From an uncultured Eubacteriales bacterium (lineage in GTDB: Bacteria; Bacillota; Clostridia; Oscillospirales; Acutalibacteraceae): a stretch of 21,263 nt of DNA. The notes below the pieces were generated by a model, which ran no database searches, was not told the origin of the DNA, and saw nothing but the letters and a program-made list of their open reading frames with translations. The number at the start of each line of letters is the position of its first letter. The stretch's first letter is position 1. Both the position numbers and the translations under genes were made by a program. Location of the stretch: assembly GCA_934636435.1 (NCBI GenBank), contig CAKUAQ010000034.1, positions 1-21,263 on the forward strand. Reading direction: 5' to 3'. Of the stretch, positions 7,275 to 16,413 are shown piece after piece.

Positions 7275-10147
7275 ATATGAATATGAGAATGATAGCGCAC
7301 AGAGCGGCAGCCTGGGCGGCCGCGGCGCTTCTGCTGGCAACGGGGCTGTGTGTTCCGCTGCCGGCTGGGGCGGAAGATACCGGCGGCGGGACCGGGATCA
7401 CGGCGAGCGCGGCCGCGCAGGACACGGGAACGTCCTATTATTTCTATCAGAGGAAATATGGGGACAAAAAAACGTCCGATCAGTCGATTGAGATAGATGT
7501 TACAACTGCCGCCGTGGTTTCCGGTTCGCCCAAGGCAGCAGAGCTGTACACGGACCGGGAGGGCTCGGCCGCAGGGGTCTGTCTGGCGACGGAAAGCGGC
7601 GTGGTGAGCTGGCCGGTCACGGTGGAAAAGGGCGGAATGTACTATCTGCGCGCCAGGTATCTGGCGCTGCCGGAGGTGGATTATGCCATCGAGTTTGGCG
7701 TGATGGTCGATGATTCCTACCCGTACGATGAGGCGCGCACCTGTTCGCTCTCCCGTGTGTTCGACAGCAAAACGGCGACCGATGCGGGCGGCTATCACAC
7801 GGCGGAACAGCGCAGCGAGTGGCAGACACGTTATTTGCGGGAGCAGTCCGGCTTCGTGGGCGATGTGTGTGTCTATCTGGAAAAAGGCACCCATACGCTG
7901 TCGTTCGAGGTGGATGAAGGCATCCCGTTTCTGCTGGAGGCGCTGACGCTCAGCGCCAAGGAATATGTGCTGGATTATCGGGATTATCTGGCCTACCACA
8001 AGCAGCGCGGTGCGGCGGACACGACCGGCGTGCTGCAGCTGATTCAGGGGGAAGATCACGTTTCCCAGTCGGACGCTTCACTGACTCCGAAGGCGGACAC
8101 CGGCAGTGTGCTGCTGCAGCCGTTTTCCTACGATGAGGATTTGGTGAATATCGGCGGTGGGGCACAGTGGACGACGCCGGGCGAGTGGTTGACGTGGAAT
8201 TTCTCGGTTGAGCAGGAGGGCTTTTATCAGCTGGCGTTCAAATACCGGCAAAATTATCTGGACGGTCTGTTTTCCTCCCGGGCGGTGTACATAGACGGAG
8301 AATTGCCGTATCAGGAGATGGCGGATATTCCCTTCCGGTATTGCACCGGGTGGGAGATGGCGAGCGTCGGCGATGCGGCGCAGGACTATCTGGTGTATCT
8401 GACCGCCGGGGAGCACACGCTTACGCTGGAAAATGTTTTGGGCGACCTGTCCGAAACGATCAGCGTGTTTGAAAATGTCAGTGCTCTGCTCAATGATCAG
8501 TATCTGGCGGTGCTGATGATCACCGGTTCGGAGCCGGATCCGTATAAGGACTATTATCTGGATAAGGCGCTCCCCGATCTGGTGCCCAATCTGCGGCAGG
8601 CATGCGATATTCTGCAGGGGGAAGTGAATCGCCTGATCCGCGTCGTAGGCAAGCGCGGAGCGGAAACGGCCTATATCGAGGACGTGATTTTTGATCTGGG
8701 TGAGATGGCGGACAATATCGGGTCGCTTACATATAATTCGCGCCTGTCCGCGCTCAAGGACATCATCAGCGGTATGTCGCAGAAGATGATTGATTTACAG
8801 AATCAGGCTCTGGATATTGACTATATTGCTGTATACTCGCCCGGCGAAAGCCTGCCCCGCACAAAGATGACATTTTGGCAGTCGCTGTGCTTCCAGGTAC
8901 GCAAGTTCATCCGGTCGTTCTCCCGTTCATATGAGGGGCGCACGGCCGATGAGACGGAAACAGCCGACGACACAGTGGATATCTGGCTGATCAGCGGCGG
9001 CGAGACACAGTATGAGCTGATCTGTCAGCTGATTCGGCAGAAATACACGCCGCCCACCGGCGTGGGTGTGCGTACACGGTTGGTGACCGGATCGCTGACA
9101 CAGGCGATTGTGTCCGGCATCGGACCGGATGTGGTGATCGGTACAAACGCCGACCTTGTGGTGAATCTGGCGCTGCGCGGCGCGCTGGAGCCGCTGGATA
9201 ACCGTGAAGGGATCGACGAGCTGCGGGAAGAATACATTCCCGGCTCGTTTACGCCGATGACGCTGGAAAATGAGCTGTACGGCATTCCGCTGACAAACGA
9301 TTTTCCCATGCTGTTTGTACGCACCGATATTTTCCGGCAGCTGGGGCTGTCGGTGCCGAAAACCTGGGACGAGATCATCGACATCTCACAAATTCTGGAA
9401 CGGCAGAATATGTCGCTGGGGAGTCCGCCGTCGTTCGCAACGCTGATTTTCCAGAACGGCGGACAGTATTTTGATGAGAAGCAGACGAAGGTGTTGTTTG
9501 AGGAGGACGTGGCGGTCGAAGCGTTGGAAACGGTCGGACGGTATTTTACGCTGTACGGCTTCCCGCTCTCCTATGATCTCGTGTCGCGTTTCCGCACCGG
9601 AGAGATGCCCATTGCTCTGGCGGGGTACAGCACCTATGTGACGCTTAAGTATTCTGCGCCGGAGATCAACGGCCTGTGGGCCATGTATACCACGCCCGGC
9701 ACGGTGCAGGCGGACGGCTCTCTGAACTGTGCCTTTGCCGACAGCGGCGGCGAGGGGGTTTCTATGTTGTCTTCGGCCGGTGAGACCGTCAAGGACGCGG
9801 CGTGGGATTTCATACGCTGGTTTGCCTCGGCGGATGTGCAGGCCGAATACGGCACGGAGCTGGAGAAACGGCTGGGTATTGCCGGGCGCTACGCCACGGC
9901 GAACCGTGTGGCGCTCGACCGGCTGAACTGGTCGTCTGCGGAGAAAAAACTGCTGCACGCGCAGATGGAGAATATTGTATACATTCCGATCGTGCCGGGC
10001 AACTATTACATCACCCGCGGACTGAACAACGCCCAGCGCGACGTGATCTATAACGGCATCAGCGCCCGCGAGACGCTGCGGGAATGGACGGGCAAGATCA
10101 ACTCGGAGATCACCCGTAAACGCAACGAGTTCTCGCTCAACAATTGA
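7271..10147 (+). CDS. Large secreted protein: carbohydrate-binding-like modules fused to an ABC solute-binding domain
   Basis: At 958 residues this is about twice the usual size of a sugar-binding lipoprotein. Residues 1-34 are a signal peptide ending in PAGA. Two beta-rich modules follow, about 75-245 and 255-400. They have the alternating aromatic and hydrophobic pattern of CBM6/35-type jelly rolls, for example WPVTVEKGGMYYLRARY and LTWNFSVEQEGFYQLAFKY. A mostly helical linker spans about 420-560. From about 568 to the end lies a family 1 solute-binding domain (VDIWLISGGE, GPDVVIGTNADLV, ELYGIPLTNDFPMLFVRTDIF, PKTWDEI, AAWDFIRWFAS). The signal peptide has no lipobox: C27 is preceded by TGL, not by a small residue at -1. 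Membrane attachment is therefore unexplained. It is the only solute-binding protein in the locus and directly precedes the first permease pair, so it presumably delivers sugar to it. Confidence 0.85.
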   Translation: MNMNMRMIAHRAAAWAAAALLLATGLCVPLPAGAEDTGGGTGITASAAAQDTGTSYYFYQRKYGDKKTSDQSIEIDVTTAAVVSGSPKAAELYTDREGSAAGVCLATESGVVSWPVTVEKGGMYYLRARYLALPEVDYAIEFGVMVDDSYPYDEARTCSLSRVFDSKTATDAGGYHTAEQRSEWQTRYLREQSGFVGDVCVYLEKGTHTLSFEVDEGIPFLLEALTLSAKEYVLDYRDYLAYHKQRGAADTTGVLQLIQGEDHVSQSDASLTPKADTGSVLLQPFSYDEDLVNIGGGAQWTTPGEWLTWNFSVEQEGFYQLAFKYRQNYLDGLFSSRAVYIDGELPYQEMADIPFRYCTGWEMASVGDAAQDYLVYLTAGEHTLTLENVLGDLSETISVFENVSALLNDQYLAVLMITGSEPDPYKDYYLDKALPDLVPNLRQACDILQGEVNRLIRVVGKRGAETAYIEDVIFDLGEMADNIGSLTYNSRLSALKDIISGMSQKMIDLQNQALDIDYIAVYSPGESLPRTKMTFWQSLCFQVRKFIRSFSRSYEGRTADETETADDTVDIWLISGGETQYELICQLIRQKYTPPTGVGVRTRLVTGSLTQAIVSGIGPDVVIGTNADLVVNLALRGALEPLDNREGIDELREEYIPGSFTPMTLENELYGIPLTNDFPMLFVRTDIFRQLGLSVPKTWDEIIDISQILERQNMSLGSPPSFATLIFQNGGQYFDEKQTKVLFEEDVAVEALETVGRYFTLYGFPLSYDLVSRFRTGEMPIALAGYSTYVTLKYSAPEINGLWAMYTTPGTVQADGSLNCAFADSGGEGVSMLSSAGETVKDAAWDFIRWFASADVQAEYGTELEKRLGIAGRYATANRVALDRLNWSSAEKKLLHAQMENIVYIPIVPGNYYITRGLNNAQRDVIYNGISARETLREWTGKINSEITRKRNEFSLNN

Positions 10148-10166
10148 TAAAAAGGAGGAACGGACA

Positions 10167-11069
10167 GTGACAGATACAAAGAGCTATTGGTTCAAAAAGA
10201 AACTGCGTGCCTCCCGGACTGCCTATGCGCTGATTGGGCCGTTTATGGCATTCTTCTTCATTTTCCAGGTCATTCCGGTTTTGTTCTCGTTTTATTTGAG
10301 TCTTACGGACTTCAATATGCTGCAAACGCCGAATTTCATCGGATTTGAGAACTACCGGTCGCTGTTCATCAACGACGATGTGTTTATCATCGCGCTGAAA
10401 AACACCTTGCTCATCGCGTTTATCTGCGGACCGTTAGGGTATATCGCCTGCTTCGGCTTTGCCTGGCTCATCAATGAACTGAGCCCGACCCTGCGCGCCG
10501 TGATGACATTGCTGTTCTATGCCCCCACGATCGCGGGCAGCGCTTTCACCATCTGGACATACATTTTCAGCGGTGATCGCCATGGCGTGGTCAACGGCAT
10601 TTTGCTGAATCTGCACCTGATTGATGCGCCGTTGCAGTTTTTGACGGACACCCGGTACATGATGGTCTGCTGCATCATCGTGCAGCTGTGGCTCAGTCTC
10701 GGCACCAGCTTTCTGTCCTTCCTCGCCGGGTTCCGCACGGTGGACACCACGCTGTATGAGGCCGCGGCCATCGACGGCATCCGCAACCGGACGCAGGAGC
10801 TGCTGTTTGTCACGCTGCCGCAGATGAAGCCGCAGCTGCTGTTCGGTGCGGTGATGCAGATCAGCGGGTCGTTCACTGTTGGGACTGTGATGAGCTCGCT
10901 GACCGGCAACCCGTCTACGGATTATGCCACACACACGATCATGCTGCATATCAACGATTACGGCAACACGCGCTACGAGATGGGCTATGCCTGCGCGATC
11001 TCCACGGTGCTGCTGCTGTTCATGCTGCTGGTCAACAAGGTCATCGACCGCGTGCTGCGGGACGACTGA
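10167..11069 (+). CDS. ABC sugar transporter permease (LplB/MalF-like), first pair
   Basis: Integral membrane subunit of a carbohydrate importer. The start is GTG at 10167, 8 bases after a perfect AAGGAGG (10152-10158). About six membrane helices are visible, the first at roughly 12-35 (YALIGPFMAFFFIFQVIPVLFSF). The ATPase-docking EAA loop is canonical: YEAAAIDG at 197-204, followed by LPQMKP. It follows the solute-binding gene by 19 bases and is followed by its partner permease after 12 bases, so the three form the core of one importer. No ATPase gene is present; related clostridial and bacillar systems borrow a shared MsmX/UgpC-type ATPase. Confidence 0.92.
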   Translation: MTDTKSYWFKKKLRASRTAYALIGPFMAFFFIFQVIPVLFSFYLSLTDFNMLQTPNFIGFENYRSLFINDDVFIIALKNTLLIAFICGPLGYIACFGFAWLINELSPTLRAVMTLLFYAPTIAGSAFTIWTYIFSGDRHGVVNGILLNLHLIDAPLQFLTDTRYMMVCCIIVQLWLSLGTSFLSFLAGFRTVDTTLYEAAAIDGIRNRTQELLFVTLPQMKPQLLFGAVMQISGSFTVGTVMSSLTGNPSTDYATHTIMLHINDYGNTRYEMGYACAISTVLLLFMLLVNKVIDRVLRDD

Positions 11070-11081
11070 GGGGGAATCGGT

Positions 11082-11957
11082 TTGAAAAGAAAGTTTCATT
11101 TACAGTTTTATCAAAAGAAAGTCAACCGATCCCGTGCCGGTGATGCGCTGGTGCTGTTTTTGCTGATCGTGATGGCCGTGTTCATGGGCTTTCCGCTGTA
11201 CTATAACATTGTGCAGGCGTTTAAGCCGCCGGAGGAAATTTTCATTTTCCCGCCGCGCTTTTATGTGGTGAATCCCACGGGAAAGAACATTTCCGACCTG
11301 TTTTCGCTGAGCAACGGTCTGACGGTGCCGATCTCCCGGTATCTGTTCAACAGCCTGTTTGTCAGCATCGGCTCAACGTTTCTCAGTGTAGTGGTGGGGG
11401 CGCTGGCGGCTTACCCCTTTGCCAAGATGGAGTTTGTCGGCAGAAAATTCCTGTGGGGCCTCATCATGATGACGCTGCTGTTCTCCGGCGGCGCAACGAG
11501 CCTGGCGGTGTACATCATCGAAGCAAAGCTCGGTATGCTCAATACCTATTGGGTTATGATCCTGCCGTCCGTCGCCTCGACGCTGTATATGTTTCTCATG
11601 CGGCAGTTCATGCTGCAGATCCCCGGATCTCTGCTGGATGCCGCCCACATCGACGGCGCAGGGGAACTGCGGATTTTCTGGAATATCATTATGCCGAATG
11701 TAAAGCCCGCCTGGATTACGGTTGCAGTGCTGACGTTTAATGGCCTGTGGAACGCAGGTTCCGGCGCGACGGTGTTCGACGAGCAGCTGAAGCTGCTGCC
11801 TACGGCAATCAGTCAGATCACTGCCTCCAGCGGTACGGCGCGTAAGGGCGTGGCCGCTGCGGCGACATTATTGTTGATGATCCCGCCGATTGTGACGTTT
11901 GTCATTTCGCAGCGCCGGATGCTCGAAACGATGGCGCATTCCGGTATCAAAGAATAA
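11082..11957 (+). CDS. ABC sugar transporter permease (LplC/YtcP/MalG-like), first pair
   Basis: Second membrane subunit of the first importer, 291 residues. The start is TTG at 11082, preceded by AGGGGGA (11069-11075) with 6 bases of spacing; no better start is near. Membrane helices begin at about 19-40 (ALVLFLLIVMAVFMGFPLYY), followed by the PPEEIFIFPP segment typical of this subgroup. The EAA loop is LDAAHIDGAGE (D186, G192) followed by IIMPNVKP. The C-terminus (QRRMLETMAHSGIKE) matches the usual ending of this family, where the last residues often read 'GA(V/I)KG/E'. It should pair with the preceding permease. Confidence 0.92.
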   Translation: MKRKFHLQFYQKKVNRSRAGDALVLFLLIVMAVFMGFPLYYNIVQAFKPPEEIFIFPPRFYVVNPTGKNISDLFSLSNGLTVPISRYLFNSLFVSIGSTFLSVVVGALAAYPFAKMEFVGRKFLWGLIMMTLLFSGGATSLAVYIIEAKLGMLNTYWVMILPSVASTLYMFLMRQFMLQIPGSLLDAAHIDGAGELRIFWNIIMPNVKPAWITVAVLTFNGLWNAGSGATVFDEQLKLLPTAISQITASSGTARKGVAAAATLLLMIPPIVTFVISQRRMLETMAHSGIKE

Positions 11958-11970
11958 GGGAGGGAAAGCT

Positions 11971-13455
11971 GTGACGAAGCAATTTCGGCGGCGCGGTTTG
12001 CGCCGTACACTCGCCGGTTTGGTGGCCGGTACGTTACTGGCGGCGGTTTTCTCTCTGTCCGGCGCGGCGGCGACCTACATTTTCGATCCGGACGACGAGC
12101 CTGTCTATTCGCCGGATATTTACGCGCTCAGCTACACTGTGCAGGGGGACGATATGCCCTGCGGCGCTTTTTCCGAGGCGACGGACGTGTATGTGGATGC
12201 GGATGACCGGGTCTACATTCTGGACACCGGGAACAACCGGGTGGTGATGCTGGACGAGCGGTGCGCCTACCGCGGCACCCTTTCCGCATTCCGCTATCAG
12301 GGACAGGAGCTGACTCTGAGTGCGCCGAAGGGGCTGTTTTATCACGACGGTCAAGGCCGCCTGTACATTTCCGATACCGGCAACGACCGTATCCTGGTGT
12401 CCGACCTTGAGGGGAATGTGGAGCGCATCATTGAGAAGCCGGAGACGGTGTTGATCGACGCCTCCCTCAGCTTTCAGCCGACCAAGCTGATTGTCGATAA
12501 TCTCGGTATTGTGTTCGCCCAGTCGGCTAATGTGAATACCGGTCTGCTGATCATTTTCCCCGATGACAGCTTCGGCGGATTTTTCGGTGCGAACACGATC
12601 GAGACAACGGCTGACGTGTTGCAGGAGTTTGTGTGGCGGCGTATTTTCTCCTATTCCCAGTACAATGCCTCGACCAGCTATCAATCCACCGAGTATAACA
12701 ACATTTACTGGTCGGAGAAGGATCGGTGCATTTACGCCGTGACACCGAGTGCGGGCAATGCCAGCGCCGAGATTACAAAGCTCAACGCCGTGGGGGACGA
12801 CCTGCTCTCCAAGACCAAATTCGGCGAACCGGACGAGACAGCTAAGAGGGAGCAGAATTTCATCGACATCACGGTGGATACCAACGATTTGTTCATGGCA
12901 GTGGACCGTAACAGCGGGCGCATCTACCAGTATGATCAGGACTGCAATCTGTTGGGAGTCTTTGGCGGAAAGGGAGCGACAGAGGATACCTTCAGGGATC
13001 CGGTCGCGCTGGAGAGCAACAGTCGCAATGAGCTGCTGGTGCTGGACGCCGGTAAGAACTGCCTGTCGGTGTTTACCCAGACCTCCTACGGTCAGACGCT
13101 GCAGCAGGCGCTCGCGCTCTATCGTGACGGGCGGTATGCCGAGTGTATCGACCTGTGGCAGGATCTGCTGCGCAAAAACGCAAATCTGTTCAGTGCCCAC
13201 ATCGGCATGGGCAAGGCGTATATGCAGCTGGGCGAATACACCACGGCCATGGAGTATTTCAAAAATGCCATGGACCAGGACGATTATGCGCTGGCCAAGG
13301 CGGCCCGTCAGGAGCAGTGGCTGAACAGAAATTTCGCCACCGTGGCGATTGCGGTGATTGCAGTGTTCCTGCTGGTTTATTTCTATGAGCCGCTCACGCG
13401 CGTTGTCCGTTATCTGTGGCGGCGCGCACACCGGAAGGGAGGAGAGACGGAATGA
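11971..13455 (+). CDS. Membrane-tethered NHL-repeat propeller with TPR segment
   Basis: From the GTG at 11971 (GGGAGGG at 11958-11964, 6 bases upstream) the protein has 494 residues. An earlier in-frame ATG at 11899 lies inside the permease gene and has no such site. A basic N-terminus (KQFRRRGLRR) precedes a hydrophobic segment at about 13-36, either an anchor or a signal peptide. NHL-type repeats follow (VYILDTGNNRVVML, LYISDTGNDRILVSD, a weaker FMAVDRNSGRIYQYD and LLVLDAGKNCLSVF), suggesting a beta-propeller over about 45-370. A helical, TPR-like segment at about 375-450 includes ALALYRDGRYAECIDLW and GMGKAYMQLGEYTTAMEYF. A second membrane helix at about 455-474 leads to a basic tail (RRAHRKGG). 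The charges place the propeller and TPR outside the cell. Its role is unknown; binding partners or glycans is a guess. It overlaps the next gene by ATGA. Confidence 0.83.
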   Translation: MTKQFRRRGLRRTLAGLVAGTLLAAVFSLSGAAATYIFDPDDEPVYSPDIYALSYTVQGDDMPCGAFSEATDVYVDADDRVYILDTGNNRVVMLDERCAYRGTLSAFRYQGQELTLSAPKGLFYHDGQGRLYISDTGNDRILVSDLEGNVERIIEKPETVLIDASLSFQPTKLIVDNLGIVFAQSANVNTGLLIIFPDDSFGGFFGANTIETTADVLQEFVWRRIFSYSQYNASTSYQSTEYNNIYWSEKDRCIYAVTPSAGNASAEITKLNAVGDDLLSKTKFGEPDETAKREQNFIDITVDTNDLFMAVDRNSGRIYQYDQDCNLLGVFGGKGATEDTFRDPVALESNSRNELLVLDAGKNCLSVFTQTSYGQTLQQALALYRDGRYAECIDLWQDLLRKNANLFSAHIGMGKAYMQLGEYTTAMEYFKNAMDQDDYALAKAARQEQWLNRNFATVAIAVIAVFLLVYFYEPLTRVVRYLWRRAHRKGGETE

Positions 13456-14087
13456 AGCATAGCGCCTATGCGGATAAAAGTCCCGCCTGGTATTTGTTCT
13501 ATTCGCTTCTGCATCCGTCGGATGCCTTTCAGGAGATGAAGTATAACCGGAAGTTCTCCGGTCTCCAAACGGTGCTGATCGTGCTGCTGTGGATGCTCAC
13601 AGAGCTGTGTGCCATCGAGCTGACGGATTTTGACCTGAACGCGTATGTCGGGCAGGAAAAAAGTCTGCTGCGCGTGGCGGTGATCACCGCCCTGACCTTC
13701 CTGATCGCGGTGATTGCCAACTGGTGCTTTTGCACGCTGCTGGACGGTAAGGGACGGCTGCTGCACATCGCATCGGTGGGGGCCTCGGCGCTTGTGCCCT
13801 ATATCGCCGTGCGGATCTGCGAGATCCTGTTGAGCTACATCACCAACAGCGGGGCGGCGACATTTTTCCAATATGCCGTCACGGTGGCGGTGATCTGGGG
13901 CTTCATCATCGTGTTTCTCGGCTTACAGGCTGTGCACGAATATTCGGCCGGGATGACGTTGCTTTCTCTGGTGCTGACGGTCGTGGGAATCGTGATCATC
14001 ATTTTTGTCGGGCTGATTGTGGTGCAGCTCTATCAGCAGATCGTGGTGTTTATCTCTACGATTGTGCTGGAGCTGCAATATCGGTAA
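13452..14087 (+). CDS. YIP1-family multi-helix membrane protein
   Basis: From the ATG at 13452 (AAGGGAGGAGA just upstream) the protein has 211 residues. An earlier in-frame ATG at 13416 is less likely because the later one gives the standard 4-base ATGA overlap with the previous stop. The start of the mature region, LFYSLLHPSDAFQEMKYNRK, is typical of bacterial Yip1-domain proteins. Five hydrophobic helices follow at about 38-57, 74-96, 104-125, 135-158 and 162-190. No catalytic motif is seen. Bacterial YIP1 proteins have no established function; eukaryotic relatives act in vesicle traffic, which does not transfer directly. Coupling to the NHL-TPR gene suggests the two proteins work together in the membrane next to the importers. 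Confidence 0.82.
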   Translation: MKHSAYADKSPAWYLFYSLLHPSDAFQEMKYNRKFSGLQTVLIVLLWMLTELCAIELTDFDLNAYVGQEKSLLRVAVITALTFLIAVIANWCFCTLLDGKGRLLHIASVGASALVPYIAVRICEILLSYITNSGAATFFQYAVTVAVIWGFIIVFLGLQAVHEYSAGMTLLSLVLTVVGIVIIIFVGLIVVQLYQQIVVFISTIVLELQYR

Positions 14088-14100
14088 GGGGGTATATTGA

Positions 14101-16413
14101 ATGAAAAAGAATCAGACCCCCGCCGTGCTTTCGGCTATCCGGCGGCATCGGGCGTGGATCGGGCGCGGTGTGGCGTTGGCACTGGCCGTGGTGCTGCTGA
14201 CCTTGACCGGGATCGGTGCGGCCGGTGTGGTACAGAACGACCGTCTGCGCGCGCAGGGCTCCGACGAAGAAACTGTTTCACCGATCCGGGCGAACCGCAA
14301 TCGGGATTACGGAACCGGTGGTCTGCATACGGTGGCGGAGAATGACCGCTTCACCTTACAGGCGGATACGGCCAATGGGGAGCTGTGTGTGCTGGATCGG
14401 CAGACGAATACGGCGTGGTACAGCAATCCCCAGGACCGTGACAGCGATTCAATAGCGCCGGTCAAGAGCCGTCTGTCGTCGCAGCTGGTGCTGACGGTTC
14501 TGGATGTGGAAACGGGAGCAACCGCCACAGCCGATACGGCGAATGCCTCGCTGCGTGTGGGTGGTATGGATGTGGCTGAGACTCAGGGTGGTCTCCGGTT
14601 CACGTTCAGCTTTCCGACCTATGGCATCCGTGTACCCGTGTGTTATGCGCTGACAGAAAACGGTCTGTGTGCCACTCTGGAGGCGGATGCCATCGAAGAA
14701 CTGTGGACGGAAAAGTACCTGCTGCAGGATGTCAGCCTGCTGCCTTTCTTCGGAGCGGGCGGGTTGTCGGATGAGGGCTATATGGTGGTGCCGGACGGCA
14801 GCGGTGCGGTGATGAAGTTCAACAACCGCAAGGAGCGTTTCGATGTATACAGCCAGCGGGTGTATGGGGCGAACGCCATGGTCGTGCAGGATACGGCGCC
14901 GGATGCAACACAAACGGCCTGTATGCCGGTATTCGGTATACGCAAGAACGGACAGGGCTTTGCGGCAATCATCACGGAGGGCGATGCCGATGCGGTGATC
15001 TATGCCACAGTCAGCCGCAAGGTGTCCGCCTATAATCAGGTGTACGCCAAGCTGCAATACCGCAACAGTGCTTTCTATGCGGTGAGCGGTTCATCCAGCG
15101 GCCTGATGGATGCGGGCGCGCCGTTGCTGCAAAACAGCAATTTTTCGGTGGAATACCGGTTTCTCTCTGCCGATGCGGCGGATTATACCGGCATGGCGAA
15201 CAGCTATCGCGCCTATCTGCTGGAAAAACGACAATCGCCCGCTGCCGCACAGAGCGCGCTTGCGCTGGATGCCTATGGCGGCGTGCTGATGGAGAAATAC
15301 GTATTCGGTGTGAAGCGGGACGTGGTCATTCCGCTGACAACCTACGAGTCGCTGGCTACTGTGCTGCAAGACAGCCGTGCTGCCGGGTTAAAGGATACGG
15401 TGGTGCGCTACATCGGCGCGCAGCAGGGCGGGACCCGCGAAAGTATTGTCACGCGCTTTTCGGCCGCTAAAGCGCTTGGGTCAAAACAAACGCTGCAGGC
15501 GCTCCTGCAAACGGCCGAGGATACCGGCAGTGCGCTGTATTTCGGCTGGGATCCGCTGGATATTTACCGGAACGGACACGGTTATCGAACAAGCGACCAT
15601 TCGGTCAAGACCTTCTTCGGCGGGTATTCCTATCAGTATGAATATAAGCAGAATACCGGTCTGGCGGATATGAGCACCCGGTGGTTTTTGCTCAAGCCGC
15701 AGCTTTTGCCAAAGCTCGCAGACGGATATTTCCGGTCGCAGCAGGCGTTCGGCAGCAATAAGATTGCGGTGGATCGACTGGGCAGCCTGTTGTATTCGGA
15801 CTATGACACTGATCAGGGGCTGCTGTCGAGCGGCGTAACGATGGCCTTGTGGCGGCAAACGCTGGAGAGTCTGCGCACGGCCGGCGGCGAGGTGCTGCTC
15901 AACGGAGCCAATGCCTATGTGTACCCATATGCCGACCGGGTGACGGATGTGCCGCTGACCGACAGCGGATTCGACATGACCGACTACCGCGTGCCGTTCA
16001 TGCAGATCGCGCTGCGTGGAGTCGTGCCGAGTTATAGCGGTGCGCTGAATGTTTCCGCCGACCACGAGGAGCTGTTTCTGCTGGCTGCCGAGGGCGGCTG
16101 CGGTATCCGCTATGCGGTGCTGACAGGGGATGTTTCGACGCTGATCAATTCCACGCACAGCGAACTGGTCGCCTGTGACTATGCCCGCTGGCAGGATGTG
16201 ATTTATTCTCAGGCTGTGGCCTTACAGGCATTGCTTGACCGCGTGGAGGGACAGCCCATCGTGCGGCATAGTCGGCTGACGGATACGGTAACGCTGACCG
16301 AGTACGGAAACGGCGTGCGGGTATATGTCAATCATGGCAGTGAGGACTATGTGACCGATGGTCGGACAGTCCCGGCCGGACAGTTTGTGACGGAAGGAGG
16401 GAATGCACAGTGA
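14101..16413 (+). CDS. DUF5696 protein, membrane-anchored, extracytoplasmic
   Basis: The protein has 770 residues, with AAGGGGG (14086-14092) 8 bases before the ATG. A basic start (RRHRAWIGR) and a single hydrophobic helix at about 21-41 anchor it with the bulk outside the cell. A beta-rich N-terminal half carries the segment GYMVVPDGSGAVMKFNN (about 226-242), then YSQRVYGAN, which I recognise as characteristic of DUF5696. The second half has features that could be a TIM-barrel-like glycosidase (YFGWDPLDIYRNGHGY from about 480), ending in a beta-rich tail. Catalytic residues cannot be assigned. In related Bacillota such genes tend to sit beside sugar-importer permeases, as here. It may bind or cleave the external oligosaccharide before import; that is inference. 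Its stop overlaps the next start by GTGA (16410-16413). Confidence 0.8.
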   Translation: MKKNQTPAVLSAIRRHRAWIGRGVALALAVVLLTLTGIGAAGVVQNDRLRAQGSDEETVSPIRANRNRDYGTGGLHTVAENDRFTLQADTANGELCVLDRQTNTAWYSNPQDRDSDSIAPVKSRLSSQLVLTVLDVETGATATADTANASLRVGGMDVAETQGGLRFTFSFPTYGIRVPVCYALTENGLCATLEADAIEELWTEKYLLQDVSLLPFFGAGGLSDEGYMVVPDGSGAVMKFNNRKERFDVYSQRVYGANAMVVQDTAPDATQTACMPVFGIRKNGQGFAAIITEGDADAVIYATVSRKVSAYNQVYAKLQYRNSAFYAVSGSSSGLMDAGAPLLQNSNFSVEYRFLSADAADYTGMANSYRAYLLEKRQSPAAAQSALALDAYGGVLMEKYVFGVKRDVVIPLTTYESLATVLQDSRAAGLKDTVVRYIGAQQGGTRESIVTRFSAAKALGSKQTLQALLQTAEDTGSALYFGWDPLDIYRNGHGYRTSDHSVKTFFGGYSYQYEYKQNTGLADMSTRWFLLKPQLLPKLADGYFRSQQAFGSNKIAVDRLGSLLYSDYDTDQGLLSSGVTMALWRQTLESLRTAGGEVLLNGANAYVYPYADRVTDVPLTDSGFDMTDYRVPFMQIALRGVVPSYSGALNVSADHEELFLLAAEGGCGIRYAVLTGDVSTLINSTHSELVACDYARWQDVIYSQAVALQALLDRVEGQPIVRHSRLTDTVTLTEYGNGVRVYVNHGSEDYVTDGRTVPAGQFVTEGGNAQ

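Noticed and set aside
7331..7354. Lipobox in the large binding protein (around C27)
   Set aside because: The residues before the cysteine (TGL) do not fit the lipobox, which needs a small residue at -1. The PAGA cleavage site fits an ordinary signal peptide.
12034..13431. 465-codon - strand frame opposite the NHL-TPR gene
   Set aside because: A shadow frame; the + strand has NHL repeats, TPR-like helices, ribosome binding site and coupled stops.
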